From the NCBI RefSeq assembly GCF_041677825.1, contig NZ_JBAYPG010000020.1, positions 1 to 64,000 of the forward strand: a stretch of 64,000 bases of DNA. Direction: 5' to 3'. Of this stretch, positions 43,040 through 51,729 are shown piece by piece; the stretch's first letter is position 1, and each line of letters opens with the position of its first letter. The position numbers and the translations under genes are program-made. The notes beneath the pieces were generated by a model. The model had not been told where the DNA came from and did not search any database. It was given only the letters and a program-made list of their open reading frames with translations. Source of the stretch: Castellaniella sp041677825. Its GTDB lineage: Bacteria; Pseudomonadota; Gammaproteobacteria; Burkholderiales; Burkholderiaceae_B.

Positions 43040-44227
43040 TCAGTTGGCAAATGCAGCGATGCCCGTGATCGCGCGCCCGAGGATCAGTGCATGAACGTCA
43101 TGCGTGCCCTCGTAGGTGTTGACGACCTCGAGATTGACGAGATGGCGGGCGATGCAGAATTCATCGGAAATACCGTTGCCCCCCAGCATGTCGCGCGCAG
43201 TACGCGCAATATCGAGGGCCTTGCCGCATGAGTTGCGCTTGACGATGGAGGTGATTTCGACGGGTGCCTGCCCTTCGTCTTTCAGACGCCCCACGCGCAG
43301 CACGGATTGCAGCCCCAGCGTGATCTCGGTGAGCATGTCCGCAAGTTTTTTCTGGATGAGCTGATTGGCAGCCAGCGGGCGCCCGAACTGCTGGCGATCG
43401 AGCACGTACTGGCGGGCGGTTTCATAGCAGGCCTCGGCGGCACCGAGCGCCCCCCAGGCAATGCCGAAGCGCGCCGAATTCAGGCAGGTGAAGGGCCCCT
43501 TCAGGCCGCGCACATCCGGAAATGCGTTTTCTTCGGGGACAAATACCTCGTCCATGACGATTTCACCGGTGATCGAGGCGCGCAGCCCCACCTTGCCATG
43601 TATGGCCGGCGCGGACAGACCCTGCGCGCCTTTCTCGAGGATGAACCCGCGGATCTTGCCTGCATCGTCTTTGGCCCAGACCACGAACACGTCGGCGATC
43701 GGGCTGTTGGTGATCCAGGTCTTGGCCCCTGACAGGCTGTACCCCCCCGGCACCGCACGCGCGCGGGTTTCCATGGAACCCGGATCGGACCCATGGTTGG
43801 GCTCGGTCAGGCCAAAGCAGCCAATCCATTCGCCACTGGCCAGGCGCGGAAGATACTTGCGTTTCTGGTCTTCGGTGCCGAATTCATGGATGGGCACCAT
43901 GACCAGCGAGCTCTGCACGCTCATCATGGAGCGATAGCCCGAGTCGATGCGTTCGACTTCGCGGGCAATCAGGCCATAACAGACATAGTTGAGGCCGGCG
44001 CCGCCATATTCTTCCGGAATCGTGGCCCCCAGAAGCCCCAGTTCGCCCAGTTCGCGAAAAATGGCGGGGTCCGTGTTCTCGTGGCGGAATGCGTCCTGGA
44101 CACGCGAGAGGAGCTTGTCCTGACAGTACGCACGCGCCGCGTCACGCACCATGCGCTCGGTGTCATCGAGTTGCTGATCGAGCAGCAGCGGATCAAGCCA
44201 CTGGAATTGGGGGCGGGATTGGGACAT
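43040..44227 (-). CDS. gcdH: Glutaryl-CoA dehydrogenase
   Basis: A 395-residue FAD enzyme that oxidises and decarboxylates glutaryl-CoA to crotonyl-CoA. Diagnostic motifs are CFGLTEPNHGSDPGSM, KTWITNSPIADVFVVWAK and NTYEGTHDVHALILGRAITG with the catalytic Glu. The ATG at 44227 has AGGAG seven bases upstream. With the following CoA-transferase it completes the lower lysine/tryptophan/glutarate pathway, and it is divergent from a LysR regulator. Confidence 0.95.
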   Translation of the reverse strand: MSQSRPQFQWLDPLLLDQQLDDTERMVRDAARAYCQDKLLSRVQDAFRHENTDPAIFRELGELGLLGATIPEEYGGAGLNYVCYGLIAREVERIDSGYRSMMSVQSSLVMVPIHEFGTEDQKRKYLPRLASGEWIGCFGLTEPNHGSDPGSMETRARAVPGGYSLSGAKTWITNSPIADVFVVWAKDDAGKIRGFILEKGAQGLSAPAIHGKVGLRASITGEIVMDEVFVPEENAFPDVRGLKGPFTCLNSARFGIAWGALGAAEACYETARQYVLDRQQFGRPLAANQLIQKKLADMLTEITLGLQSVLRVGRLKDEGQAPVEITSIVKRNSCGKALDIARTARDMLGGNGISDEFCIARHLVNLEVVNTYEGTHDVHALILGRAITGIAAFAN

Positions 44228-44305
44228 GGGGGCTCCTGTGCAAAAGACGGGTGAATGATCGAACAGGAACATGCTAGCTGCACATGCCTGTCTCGGGCAA
44301 ACGAT

Positions 44306-44319
44306 ATAATTTCCATTAT
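44306..44319. promoter_or_regulatory. LysR-type binding-site candidate, gcdH/regulator gap
   Basis: ATAAT-TTCC-ATTAT is a perfect inverted repeat in the 116-bp gap between gcdH and the divergent LysR gene, 25 bp before the regulator start. The spacing and AT content suit a LysR-type recognition box. Confidence 0.5.
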
Positions 44320-44343
44320 TTGTGCAATTTCCTCACTCCAAAG

Positions 44344-45222
44344 ATGCGCAATCGATTCCCAAGTACTCGCGCCCTGCAGGCGTTCGAGGCGGCATCGCGG
44401 CATGAAAGCTTCACCCGGGCGGCGCATGAACTGTCGCTCACGCAAGGTGCCATCTGCCGGCAGATTGCCGGCCTCGAGCAACATGTGGGCGTGGCGCTGT
44501 TCGAGCGCGTGCGCCGCGGGGTGCGCCTGACCGACGCAGGCGAACGGTATGCGCGCATGGTGCACGCCCATCTGCAGGCCATGGAGCGCGATACCCTGGC
44601 CATCATGGCCCATCAGGCCGGCGGGGTGCTCGACCTGGCCGTGGTGCCCACATTCGCCACCCGCTGGCTGCTGCCCCGGCTCGCCAGCCTGCAGGCCGCG
44701 GCCCCCGGGCTGCAGGTGAACATGGTCACGCGCACGACACCGTTCATGTTCGACGATACCGAATTCGACGCTGCGCTGTATTCCGGCAACCCGCGCTGGG
44801 CTGGTACAGAAGCGTATTTCCTGATGTACGAGAACCCGGTGCCGGTATGCAGCCCCAGGCTCGCGGCCACCCCACTGGCGCCGGATGCCATCGCCCGCAT
44901 GCCGCTGCTGCAGCAAAGCACCCGCCCGACCGCCTGGCGGGAATGGTTCAGATCCGCCGGGACCATGGTACCCGACGACATGGTGGGCATGCGTCTGGAA
45001 CTGTTTTCGATGCTGGCCCAGGCCGCCCGGGATGGCCTGGGTGTTGCCCTGATACCGGCCTTTCTGATCCGGCCGGAACTGGACAGCGGCCAGTTGATCG
45101 TCCTGAACCCGCACAGCAGCCCCGACGCACGGGCCTTTCACCTGATCGTGCCAGAACGGAAAGTATCCCAGCCATCGGTCGTGAAGTTCAGACAATGGCT
45201 GGTGGATGCCGTATCGGGCTGA
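44344..45222 (+). CDS. LysR-family regulator, divergent from gcdH
   Basis: A 292-residue LysR-type regulator. The N-terminal helix-turn-helix is ALQAFEAASRHESFTRAAHE and LTQGAICRQIAGLEQHVGV; the rest is the periplasmic-binding-like effector domain. It is of the GcvA-like branch (DAALYSGNPRW). The start at 44344 fits the family; the frame opens at 44284 over the operator region. Divergence from gcdH suggests that it controls glutarate degradation. Confidence 0.92.
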   Translation: MRNRFPSTRALQAFEAASRHESFTRAAHELSLTQGAICRQIAGLEQHVGVALFERVRRGVRLTDAGERYARMVHAHLQAMERDTLAIMAHQAGGVLDLAVVPTFATRWLLPRLASLQAAAPGLQVNMVTRTTPFMFDDTEFDAALYSGNPRWAGTEAYFLMYENPVPVCSPRLAATPLAPDAIARMPLLQQSTRPTAWREWFRSAGTMVPDDMVGMRLELFSMLAQAARDGLGVALIPAFLIRPELDSGQLIVLNPHSSPDARAFHLIVPERKVSQPSVVKFRQWLVDAVSG

Positions 45223-45325
45223 CACGGCCTGCGTACCCGTACCTCGATACTCGCCGGGCAGGCCCTTGGCCCGTGCGCCGCTTGCCCAGGGCAGACCCGG
45301 CCTTGCGGCTCACGCCACCCTGCCC

Positions 45326-47002
45326 TCAGCCCGCGCGCAGCTTGCTCAGGGTGGTGGTGGGCGTGATGGCCTCGGGATCCAGCAGGCAGTGAATGATGGC
45401 CGGCAAGCCGCTGTCGATGGCACGCTGCAGTGCCGGCGCAAACTGTTCGGTGGTCTCGACGCGCTCGCCGTGGCCGCCAAATGCACGGGCATAGGCTGCA
45501 AAATCCGGATTGTGCAGCGTCGTCGCCGATACCCGGCCCGGGTACGTGCGCTCCTGGTGCATGCGGATGGTGCCGTACATGCCGTTGTCGATCAGGATCA
45601 CGATGATGGGCAGGCCATACTGGACCGCCGTGGAAAATTCTTGCCCGTGCATCATGAAGCAGCCGTCGCCGGCAAAGCAGATGACGCGCCGGTTCGGATA
45701 CATGCGCTGGGCCGCCACCGCAGCCGGCAAGCCATACCCCATGGAGCCCGATGTGGGCGCCAATTGCGTGCCGAATGCGCGGAAGTGATAGAAGCGATGC
45801 ACCCATGTTGCAAAATTGCCGGCGCCGTTGGCCATGATGGTGTCGGCTGGCAGGACTGCGTTCAGATGCGCCATCACCTCGCCCATCTGCAGCGCACCGG
45901 GATGATGGATGGCAGCGGGATCGCCCCAGGCCTGGCGCGCGGCATGCAGTTCGGTACAGCGCGCCACCCGGGCCGACACGTCCGTGGCCGGCGCCATGCC
46001 CGCGATGGCCGCGACCCAGGCGGCCGACGTGCAGGCCACTGCGAGATCGGCCTGATAGACCCGGTTGAGTTCACTGGTGTCTGGGTGCACATGCACGAAG
46101 GTCTGGTCAGGATTGGGGATGCCGAACAAGGTGTAATTCTGGCTGGGCACTTCGGACAGGCGCCCCCCCAGCGCCAGGATCAGGTCGGACTCGCGGATGG
46201 CAGCCAGCAGGTGAGGGTCACACCCAAGGCCCAGGTCGCCCACGAAGCAGGGGTGGTCCACCGGACACAGCATCTGGCGCCTGAACTGGACGGCGATGGG
46301 AATGCCATGGGCGCGCGCAAATTCGCCGAATGCAGCGACCGAGCCGGCATCCCAGGTACTGCCGCCCAGCAGGGCCATGGGCCGCCGGGCCTGTGCGAGC
46401 AGGGCCTCGAACTGCTGCACCTGCCCGGGCGCAGGCCAGGCCTGCGGCAGTTGACCCGGACGCGCATCGGCCACCTCGATGTGTTCGACCAGCATGTCTT
46501 CGGGCAGGGCCAGCACGACCGGGCCGGGTCGACCCGAGGCCGCCACCTTGAAGGCGCGCGCCAGATATTCGGGGATGCGTTCGGCCTGATCGATTTCGGC
46601 CACCCACTTGGCCTGCGTGCCGAACACGGCCTTGTAGTCCATTTCCTGGAAGGCCTCGCGATCACGGGCCGAACGATCGATCTGGCCCACCAGCATGATC
46701 ATGGGGGTGGAGTCCTGCGACGCCACATGGATGCCGGGCACTGCATTGGACGCCCCCGGTGCACGGGTCACCATGCAGACGCCCGGGCGCCCGGTGAGCT
46801 TGCCATAGGCTTCGGCCATGTAGGCGACCCCGCCCTCCTGGCGGCACACGGTGACTTCGATGCCGGCATCGAACAGGCCATCGAGCACGGCCAGGTAGCT
46901 TTCGCCGGGCACGCAGAACACATGATCGACCCCGTGTGCACGCAACTGGTCGACCAGTACATGCCCGGCAAGGCGCGCGGCAGAAGAGGGAATGGCAGTC
47001 AT
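45326..47002 (-). CDS. Thiamine-diphosphate enzyme, acetolactate synthase-like
   Basis: A 558-residue ThDP enzyme of the acetolactate synthase/benzoylformate decarboxylase family. It has the N-terminal catalytic Glu in VPGESYLAVLDG, and GDGCFMMHGQEFSTAVQYGL with a Mg-binding tail ending DNGMYGTIR. A GAGG site precedes the ATG at 47002. It lacks a small regulatory subunit neighbour, so it is probably not the biosynthetic acetolactate synthase; the substrate is not evident. It is divergent from an amino-acid binding protein gene. Confidence 0.85.
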   Translation of the reverse strand: MTAIPSSAARLAGHVLVDQLRAHGVDHVFCVPGESYLAVLDGLFDAGIEVTVCRQEGGVAYMAEAYGKLTGRPGVCMVTRAPGASNAVPGIHVASQDSTPMIMLVGQIDRSARDREAFQEMDYKAVFGTQAKWVAEIDQAERIPEYLARAFKVAASGRPGPVVLALPEDMLVEHIEVADARPGQLPQAWPAPGQVQQFEALLAQARRPMALLGGSTWDAGSVAAFGEFARAHGIPIAVQFRRQMLCPVDHPCFVGDLGLGCDPHLLAAIRESDLILALGGRLSEVPSQNYTLFGIPNPDQTFVHVHPDTSELNRVYQADLAVACTSAAWVAAIAGMAPATDVSARVARCTELHAARQAWGDPAAIHHPGALQMGEVMAHLNAVLPADTIMANGAGNFATWVHRFYHFRAFGTQLAPTSGSMGYGLPAAVAAQRMYPNRRVICFAGDGCFMMHGQEFSTAVQYGLPIIVILIDNGMYGTIRMHQERTYPGRVSATTLHNPDFAAYARAFGGHGERVETTEQFAPALQRAIDSGLPAIIHCLLDPEAITPTTTLSKLRAG

Positions 47003-47235
47003 GGAAATCCTCAGTAATGAAAACGAAAACGGCAGGGAACCCTGTGGCCTTGAAGGTCGCAACGATTCCATGATTTGAACACTTTTATACCGCTTTCGAC
47101 TACTCGCTTCACCTACTGGCACAAGTCCTGCATTTCGGCGATGATTGTGCACCGCAGACTGGTTGCCAAAAGCACCATTTCGGCAGGGGCACGGCCCCGA
47201 TCCATTCAACGACAACCCATAACAGGGGGAGACAC
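47003..47235. promoter_or_regulatory. Divergent promoter region
   Basis: This 233-bp gap separates the ThDP enzyme (minus) and the binding-protein gene (plus). A TATAAA hexamer at 47084-47089 on the minus strand could be the -10 of the ThDP enzyme gene. The plus-strand gene has a strong AGGGGGAG ribosome site at its start. I see no strong palindrome. Confidence 0.35.
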
Positions 47236-48252
47236 ATGAAGCTACTGAAATTCGCCGCACTATCCACCGCCCTGCTGCTGGCCGCCGGCAGCGCCCAGGC
47301 TGGCAGCACCTTCGATGCCGTCAAGGAACGCGGCTTCGTGCAATGCGGCGTGAACTCGGGCCTGCCCGGGTTTGCCCTGGCCGACAGCAAAGGCGTCTGG
47401 AAAGGCATCGATATCGACATGTGCCGCAGCATCGCCGCGATGATGTTCGGTGATGCCGAGAAGTTCAAGGCCACCCCGCTCACGTCGCAGCAGCGTTTCA
47501 CAGCCCTGCAGTCGGGCGAAGTCGACGTGCTGACCCGAAATTCCACCGCCACCATGATCCGTGACACCACACTGGGCCTGATGAGCACCGGCATCAACTA
47601 CTACGACAGCCAGGGCGTGCTGGTCAACAAGAGCCTGGGCGTCAAGAGCGCCACCGAACTCGATGGGGCGGCGGTCTGCGTGCTGCAGGGCACCACCACC
47701 GAGCTGAATCTGGCCGACTGGTTCCGTGCCCACAAGCTTGAATTCAAGCCCGTGGTGATCGAAACCTCCGAAGGCGGGTTCCGCACCTTCGAGGCGGGGC
47801 GCTGTGACGTGGTCACCAGCGACAAATCCCAGCTGGCCAGCCTCAGGGCTTCATCGGCCACCCCGGACGACTACATCATCCTGCCCGAGAATTTCTCCAA
47901 GGAGCCGCTCGGCCCCATGGTGCGCCAGGGCGACGACGAGTGGTTCATGGTGGCACGCTGGGCGCTGAATGCCTGGATAGAGGCCGAGGAATACGGCATC
48001 ACATCCGAGAATGTCGATGAGATGCTGAAGAGCAACAATCCCAATGTGCAACGCATCCTCGGGGTCTCCGGCGACATGGCAAAAGGTCTGGGCCTGGATG
48101 CCAAGTGGGCCTACAATATTGTCAAGCAGATCGGCAACTACGGCCAGTCATTCGAGCGCAACATCGGGCAGGGTTCACCGCTCAAGCTCGAGCGGGGCCT
48201 CAATGCCCTGTGGACGAACGGTGGCCTGATGTACGGCTGGCCATTGCGCTGA
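47236..48252 (+). CDS. Amino-acid ABC transporter binding protein, AapJ-like
   Basis: A 338-residue periplasmic binding protein with a Sec signal (MKLLKFAALSTALLLAAGS, cleavage near AQAG). The mature part matches the general L-amino-acid receptor group (AapJ/BztA): GVNSGLPGFALADSKGVWKG, DIDMCRSIAAMMFGD, YYDSQGVLVNKSLGV. No permease or ATPase gene is adjacent, so it is an orphan that must use a system encoded elsewhere. Hairpins follow the gene. Confidence 0.9.
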   Translation: MKLLKFAALSTALLLAAGSAQAGSTFDAVKERGFVQCGVNSGLPGFALADSKGVWKGIDIDMCRSIAAMMFGDAEKFKATPLTSQQRFTALQSGEVDVLTRNSTATMIRDTTLGLMSTGINYYDSQGVLVNKSLGVKSATELDGAAVCVLQGTTTELNLADWFRAHKLEFKPVVIETSEGGFRTFEAGRCDVVTSDKSQLASLRASSATPDDYIILPENFSKEPLGPMVRQGDDEWFMVARWALNAWIEAEEYGITSENVDEMLKSNNPNVQRILGVSGDMAKGLGLDAKWAYNIVKQIGNYGQSFERNIGQGSPLKLERGLNALWTNGGLMYGWPLR

Positions 48253-48273
48253 TTTTCCCGGCCTGAAACAAAC

Positions 48274-48312
48274 CGCCCCGGCAGCGGGGCGTCCGGGGGG
48301 CCTGCCCCCGGT
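48274..48312 (+). terminator. GC-rich hairpins after the binding-protein gene
   Basis: CGCCCCG-gcag-CGGGGCG at 48274-48291, then a second G/C-rich palindrome to 48312. Neither has a clear T run, so termination is uncertain. Confidence 0.35.
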
Positions 48313-48375
48313 TCCTGCTACCCCCAACAAAGAATTTTTCCAATTCAACTGACCCAGACCTCGCAGGTTTCACCC

Positions 48376-49554
48376 ATGTCCGATTCACACCTGATGTCCA
48401 CCTACGCACGCCAGCCGCTGTCGTTCACCCACGGAACCGGTGTGTGGCTCACTGCCGAAGACGGCCGGCGCTACCTGGACCTCACTGCCGGCATCGGGGT
48501 CAATGCCATGGGTCACTGCCACCCGCACCTCGTCGAAGCCCTGAACCGCCAGGCCGGCAAATTGTGGCACCTGTCCAACCTGTACGAAATCCCCGATCAG
48601 GAAAGGCTGGCAGACCGCCTGTGCGCTGCCACCTTTGCAGACCGTGTGTTCTTCACCAACAGTGGGGCCGAGGCCAACGAAACCGCCCTCAAGCTGGCAC
48701 GACGCCATTTCGACCTCGCCGGCCAGCCCGAGCGCTGGCGCACCATCGTGTTCGAGGGCGCCTTCCATGGTCGCACGCTCACCACGATCATCGCCGGAGA
48801 CGGCGAAAAATACCGCGAAGGCTACGCGCCCCATGCGCCAGGCTTCGATCGTGCCGAATTCAATGACATCGACTCGGTCCGTGCACTCATCGGCCCCGAA
48901 ACTGCGGCCATTCTCATCGAGCCGGTACAGGGTGAAGGCGGCGTGCGCAGCGCCGATCCGGCCTTCATGCAGGCCCTGCGGGCCCTGGCCGACGAGCACG
49001 GCCTGCTGCTCATGGTCGATGAGGTCCAGTCAGGCAATGGCCGCACCGGCAAGCTGTATGCGCACGAATGGTCGGGCATCCAACCCGATGTGCTCACCAC
49101 GGCCAAGGGCCTGGGCGGCGGTTTCCCACTCTCGGCCTGCATGGCCACCGAGCGGGTTGCCAGTGCCTTCGGGCCGGGCAACCACGGCACCACCTTCGGT
49201 GGCAATCCACTGGCCATGGCGGTTGGCAACGCGGTATTCGACATCCTGACAGCCCCCGGCTTCATGGACCAGGTCTGTGCGGTCGCCGATCATTTTCGCG
49301 CAGGCCTTGTCGACCTGGCCCGGCGCTACCCCACGCACATCGGCGAGCCCCTGCGCGGCCTTGGCCTGATGATCGGCCTGCCCGCACATACGCCCAACAC
49401 CCGCATCGTCCAGGCTTGCCAGGACCACGGCCTGCTGGTCCTGACCGCCCGCGACAACATCATCCGGCTGTTGCCCGCACTGATCATCACCCCTGCCGAG
49501 GCCGATCTGGCACTCGAAAAGATGGCGCAGGCACTGGATACTCTGGCAGCATAA
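48376..49554 (+). CDS. Acetylornithine/ornithine-type class-III aminotransferase
   Basis: A 392-residue PLP enzyme of the ArgD group. Motifs are FFTNSGAEANETALKLARR, FEGAFHGRTLTTI, the Asp of LLMVDEVQSGNGRTG, and the Schiff-base Lys in TTAKGLGGGFPLSA. The length and motifs fit acetylornithine aminotransferase. It is followed by a polyamine-type binding protein and an agmatinase-family hydrolase, so a role in arginine/ornithine/polyamine turnover is possible as well as biosynthesis. Confidence 0.88.
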   Translation: MSDSHLMSTYARQPLSFTHGTGVWLTAEDGRRYLDLTAGIGVNAMGHCHPHLVEALNRQAGKLWHLSNLYEIPDQERLADRLCAATFADRVFFTNSGAEANETALKLARRHFDLAGQPERWRTIVFEGAFHGRTLTTIIAGDGEKYREGYAPHAPGFDRAEFNDIDSVRALIGPETAAILIEPVQGEGGVRSADPAFMQALRALADEHGLLLMVDEVQSGNGRTGKLYAHEWSGIQPDVLTTAKGLGGGFPLSACMATERVASAFGPGNHGTTFGGNPLAMAVGNAVFDILTAPGFMDQVCAVADHFRAGLVDLARRYPTHIGEPLRGLGLMIGLPAHTPNTRIVQACQDHGLLVLTARDNIIRLLPALIITPAEADLALEKMAQALDTLAA

Positions 49555-49575
49555 ACCCAACGATCGGAGACATTC

Positions 49576-50622
49576 ATGAAATCACGCACTTTGCTCGCCA
49601 CCTTCGCGCTGACCTTGCCCATGGCCATGCTCGGGTACTCCCCGGTTCAGGCACGCGACCTGACCGTCGTCAATTTCGGGGGTGCCAATGGCGATGCCCA
49701 GGAAGCCGCATACATCAAGCCTTTCGAGCAGAACACAGGCAAGAAAATCATCCCGGTGGCCTATAACGGTGAGCAGGCCAAGGTCAAGGCCATGGTCGAT
49801 TCGGGCAATGTGGTCTGGGATGTCGTCGAGGTCGAGACCGGCGATCTGGGCCGCGGCTGCGATGAAGGTCTTTACGAAGACATCGACTGGCCCTCGGTCA
49901 TCGATGCCAGCGACATCGTCGACGGCGCCCTGATGTACTGCGGCGTTGGCACCTTCGTGTGGTCCACCGTGCTGGCCTACAACACCGACCTTCTCAAGAC
50001 GGTACCCACCGGCTGGGCCGACTTCTGGGATGTCGAGAAATTTCCCGGCAAACGCGGCCTGCGCAAGGGCGCGCACTACAATCTCGAGTTCGCCCTGATC
50101 GCCGACGGCGTCCCGGTCGACAAGGTGTACGAAACACTGTCCACGCCGGAAGGGGTGGACCGGGCCTTTGCCAAACTCGATGAACTCAAGCCGCACATCC
50201 AGTGGTGGGAAGCGGGGTCACAACCGCCGCAGCTCCTGACGGCCGGCGACCTGGTCATGTCGGCCGTCTACAACGGGCGTATCGATGCGGCGCAACGCGA
50301 GGGTCGCCCATTGGCCATTGTCTGGGATGGCAGCGTCTATGACTTCGACTACTGGGTCATTCCCACGGGCTCGCCCAACAAGGAAGAAGCCATCGAATTC
50401 GTCAAGTACGCCAGTTCGCCCAAGGCACAGGCCGCATACAGCGAACACATCGCCTACGGCCCGGTGAGCAAGAAAGCCATCGAAATGCTGGGCGACGACG
50501 TACTCGCCAGCGTGCCCAACTCGCCGCAAAATGCAAAGAACGCCTTGTTCAACGACCTCGAGTTCTGGACCGACCACGGCGAAGGGCTCGAACAGCGGTT
50601 TTCGGCCTGGGCCGCCCGCTAG
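49576..50622 (+). CDS. Polyamine-type ABC transporter binding protein
   Basis: A 348-residue periplasmic binding protein of the PotD/PotF-like family (solute-binding family 1). The signal peptide ends near YSPVQA-RD. Typical stretches are VVNFGGANGDAQEAAYIKPF, WSTVLAYNTDLLKTVPTGW and the C-terminal SPKAQAAYSEHIAYGPVSKK. It lies 21 bp after the aminotransferase gene and is probably co-transcribed. No cognate permease is in the window. Confidence 0.88.
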   Translation: MKSRTLLATFALTLPMAMLGYSPVQARDLTVVNFGGANGDAQEAAYIKPFEQNTGKKIIPVAYNGEQAKVKAMVDSGNVVWDVVEVETGDLGRGCDEGLYEDIDWPSVIDASDIVDGALMYCGVGTFVWSTVLAYNTDLLKTVPTGWADFWDVEKFPGKRGLRKGAHYNLEFALIADGVPVDKVYETLSTPEGVDRAFAKLDELKPHIQWWEAGSQPPQLLTAGDLVMSAVYNGRIDAAQREGRPLAIVWDGSVYDFDYWVIPTGSPNKEEAIEFVKYASSPKAQAAYSEHIAYGPVSKKAIEMLGDDVLASVPNSPQNAKNALFNDLEFWTDHGEGLEQRFSAWAAR

Positions 50623-50674
50623 ATTCCGACCAACCCCTGAGCTGAACGCCAGATTCCAGCCCGTCTGCAGCAAG

Positions 50675-50698
50675 CCCCCGGTAGCCACCGTCCGGGGG
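50675..50698 (+). terminator. GC-rich hairpin between binding protein and agmatinase genes
   Basis: Arms CCCCCGG (50675-50681) and CCGGGGG (50692-50698) with a 10-nt loop. No T run follows, so it may be a weak terminator or an mRNA-processing structure. Confidence 0.35.
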
Positions 50699-50720
50699 CA
50701 TTCTGCCGCCATCACGTCCC

Positions 50721-51710
50721 ATGAAAACAGCCACGCCCCCTGCCCACGCCGCCGGAACCGACACCAGCGCCATGACGGCACCGCGATACACGGGGATCGC
50801 CACCTTCATGCGCACCCCATTGGCCAGCAGCCCGGGCAACGTGGACATCGGCCTGGTGGGTGTCCCCTATGACGGCGGCGTCACCAACCGCGCCGGCGCC
50901 CGCCATGGGCCACGCGAACTTCGCAATGCGTCCAGCATGACGCGCACCATCCACCATGTCACACGCATCAATCCCTACGCGCTGTGCCGGGTGGCCGATC
51001 TGGGTGATGTCCCGTTGCCGCACGTATACGATCATACGGCCGTATATGAAGATATCTGCAGTTTCTACCAGGCCCTTGCACAGGCGGGGGTACGCCCCCT
51101 GAGCGCCGGGGGTGATCACTCGATCACCTTTCCGATTCTGGCGGGGCTGCACGCGGGCTCGCCCCGGGGGACCCGCCCGCCGGGCATCATCCATATCGAT
51201 GCCCATACGGACACCTGGGGCCCGTTCATGGGTTCGAAATTCCATCATGGCGGGCCGTTTCACCAGGCCACCGAAGCCGGTGTGATGGACCCTCGGCGCA
51301 CCATACAGATCGGCATACGCGGCGCCCAGAACACGCCGGCTGGCTGGGATTACTCGCGCGCACACGGCATGCGCGTCATGTTCATCGAAGAATTCGACGA
51401 ACTCGGCGTTCAGGCCGTGATTGCCGAGATCCGCCGTGTCGTCGGTGAGGGCCCCGTCTATCTCTCGTTCGACATCGATGCGCTCGATCCAGCCTACGCG
51501 CCCGGTACGGGCACACCAGAGGTCGGCGGCATCAGCACCCTTCAGGCCCAGACGCTGCTGCGCGGCCTGCGCGGGCTGGATTTCATCGGTGGCGACCTGG
51601 TCGAAGTCGCCCCGCCGTTCGACCCCAGCGGCAATACGGCCCTGGTCGGGGCCACCCTGATGTACGAAATACTCTGCCTGCTGGCCGAGCGCTGCGCAGC
51701 AGCGCCATGA
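50721..51710 (+). CDS. Agmatinase-family (ureohydrolase) enzyme
   Basis: A 329-residue Mn-dependent ureohydrolase. All metal motifs are present: GGDHSITFP, IIHIDAHTDTW and SFDIDALDPAYAPGTGTP. Agmatinase (agmatine to putrescine and urea) is the best single call, but guanidinobutyrase, guanidinopropionase and arginase share these motifs. The aminotransferase and polyamine-type binding protein upstream support use of a guanidino or polyamine compound. A second Met at residue 18 could be the start. Confidence 0.86.
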   Translation: MKTATPPAHAAGTDTSAMTAPRYTGIATFMRTPLASSPGNVDIGLVGVPYDGGVTNRAGARHGPRELRNASSMTRTIHHVTRINPYALCRVADLGDVPLPHVYDHTAVYEDICSFYQALAQAGVRPLSAGGDHSITFPILAGLHAGSPRGTRPPGIIHIDAHTDTWGPFMGSKFHHGGPFHQATEAGVMDPRRTIQIGIRGAQNTPAGWDYSRAHGMRVMFIEEFDELGVQAVIAEIRRVVGEGPVYLSFDIDALDPAYAPGTGTPEVGGISTLQAQTLLRGLRGLDFIGGDLVEVAPPFDPSGNTALVGATLMYEILCLLAERCAAAP

Positions 51711-51729
51711 TGCGCCGTATCTGCGCGGG

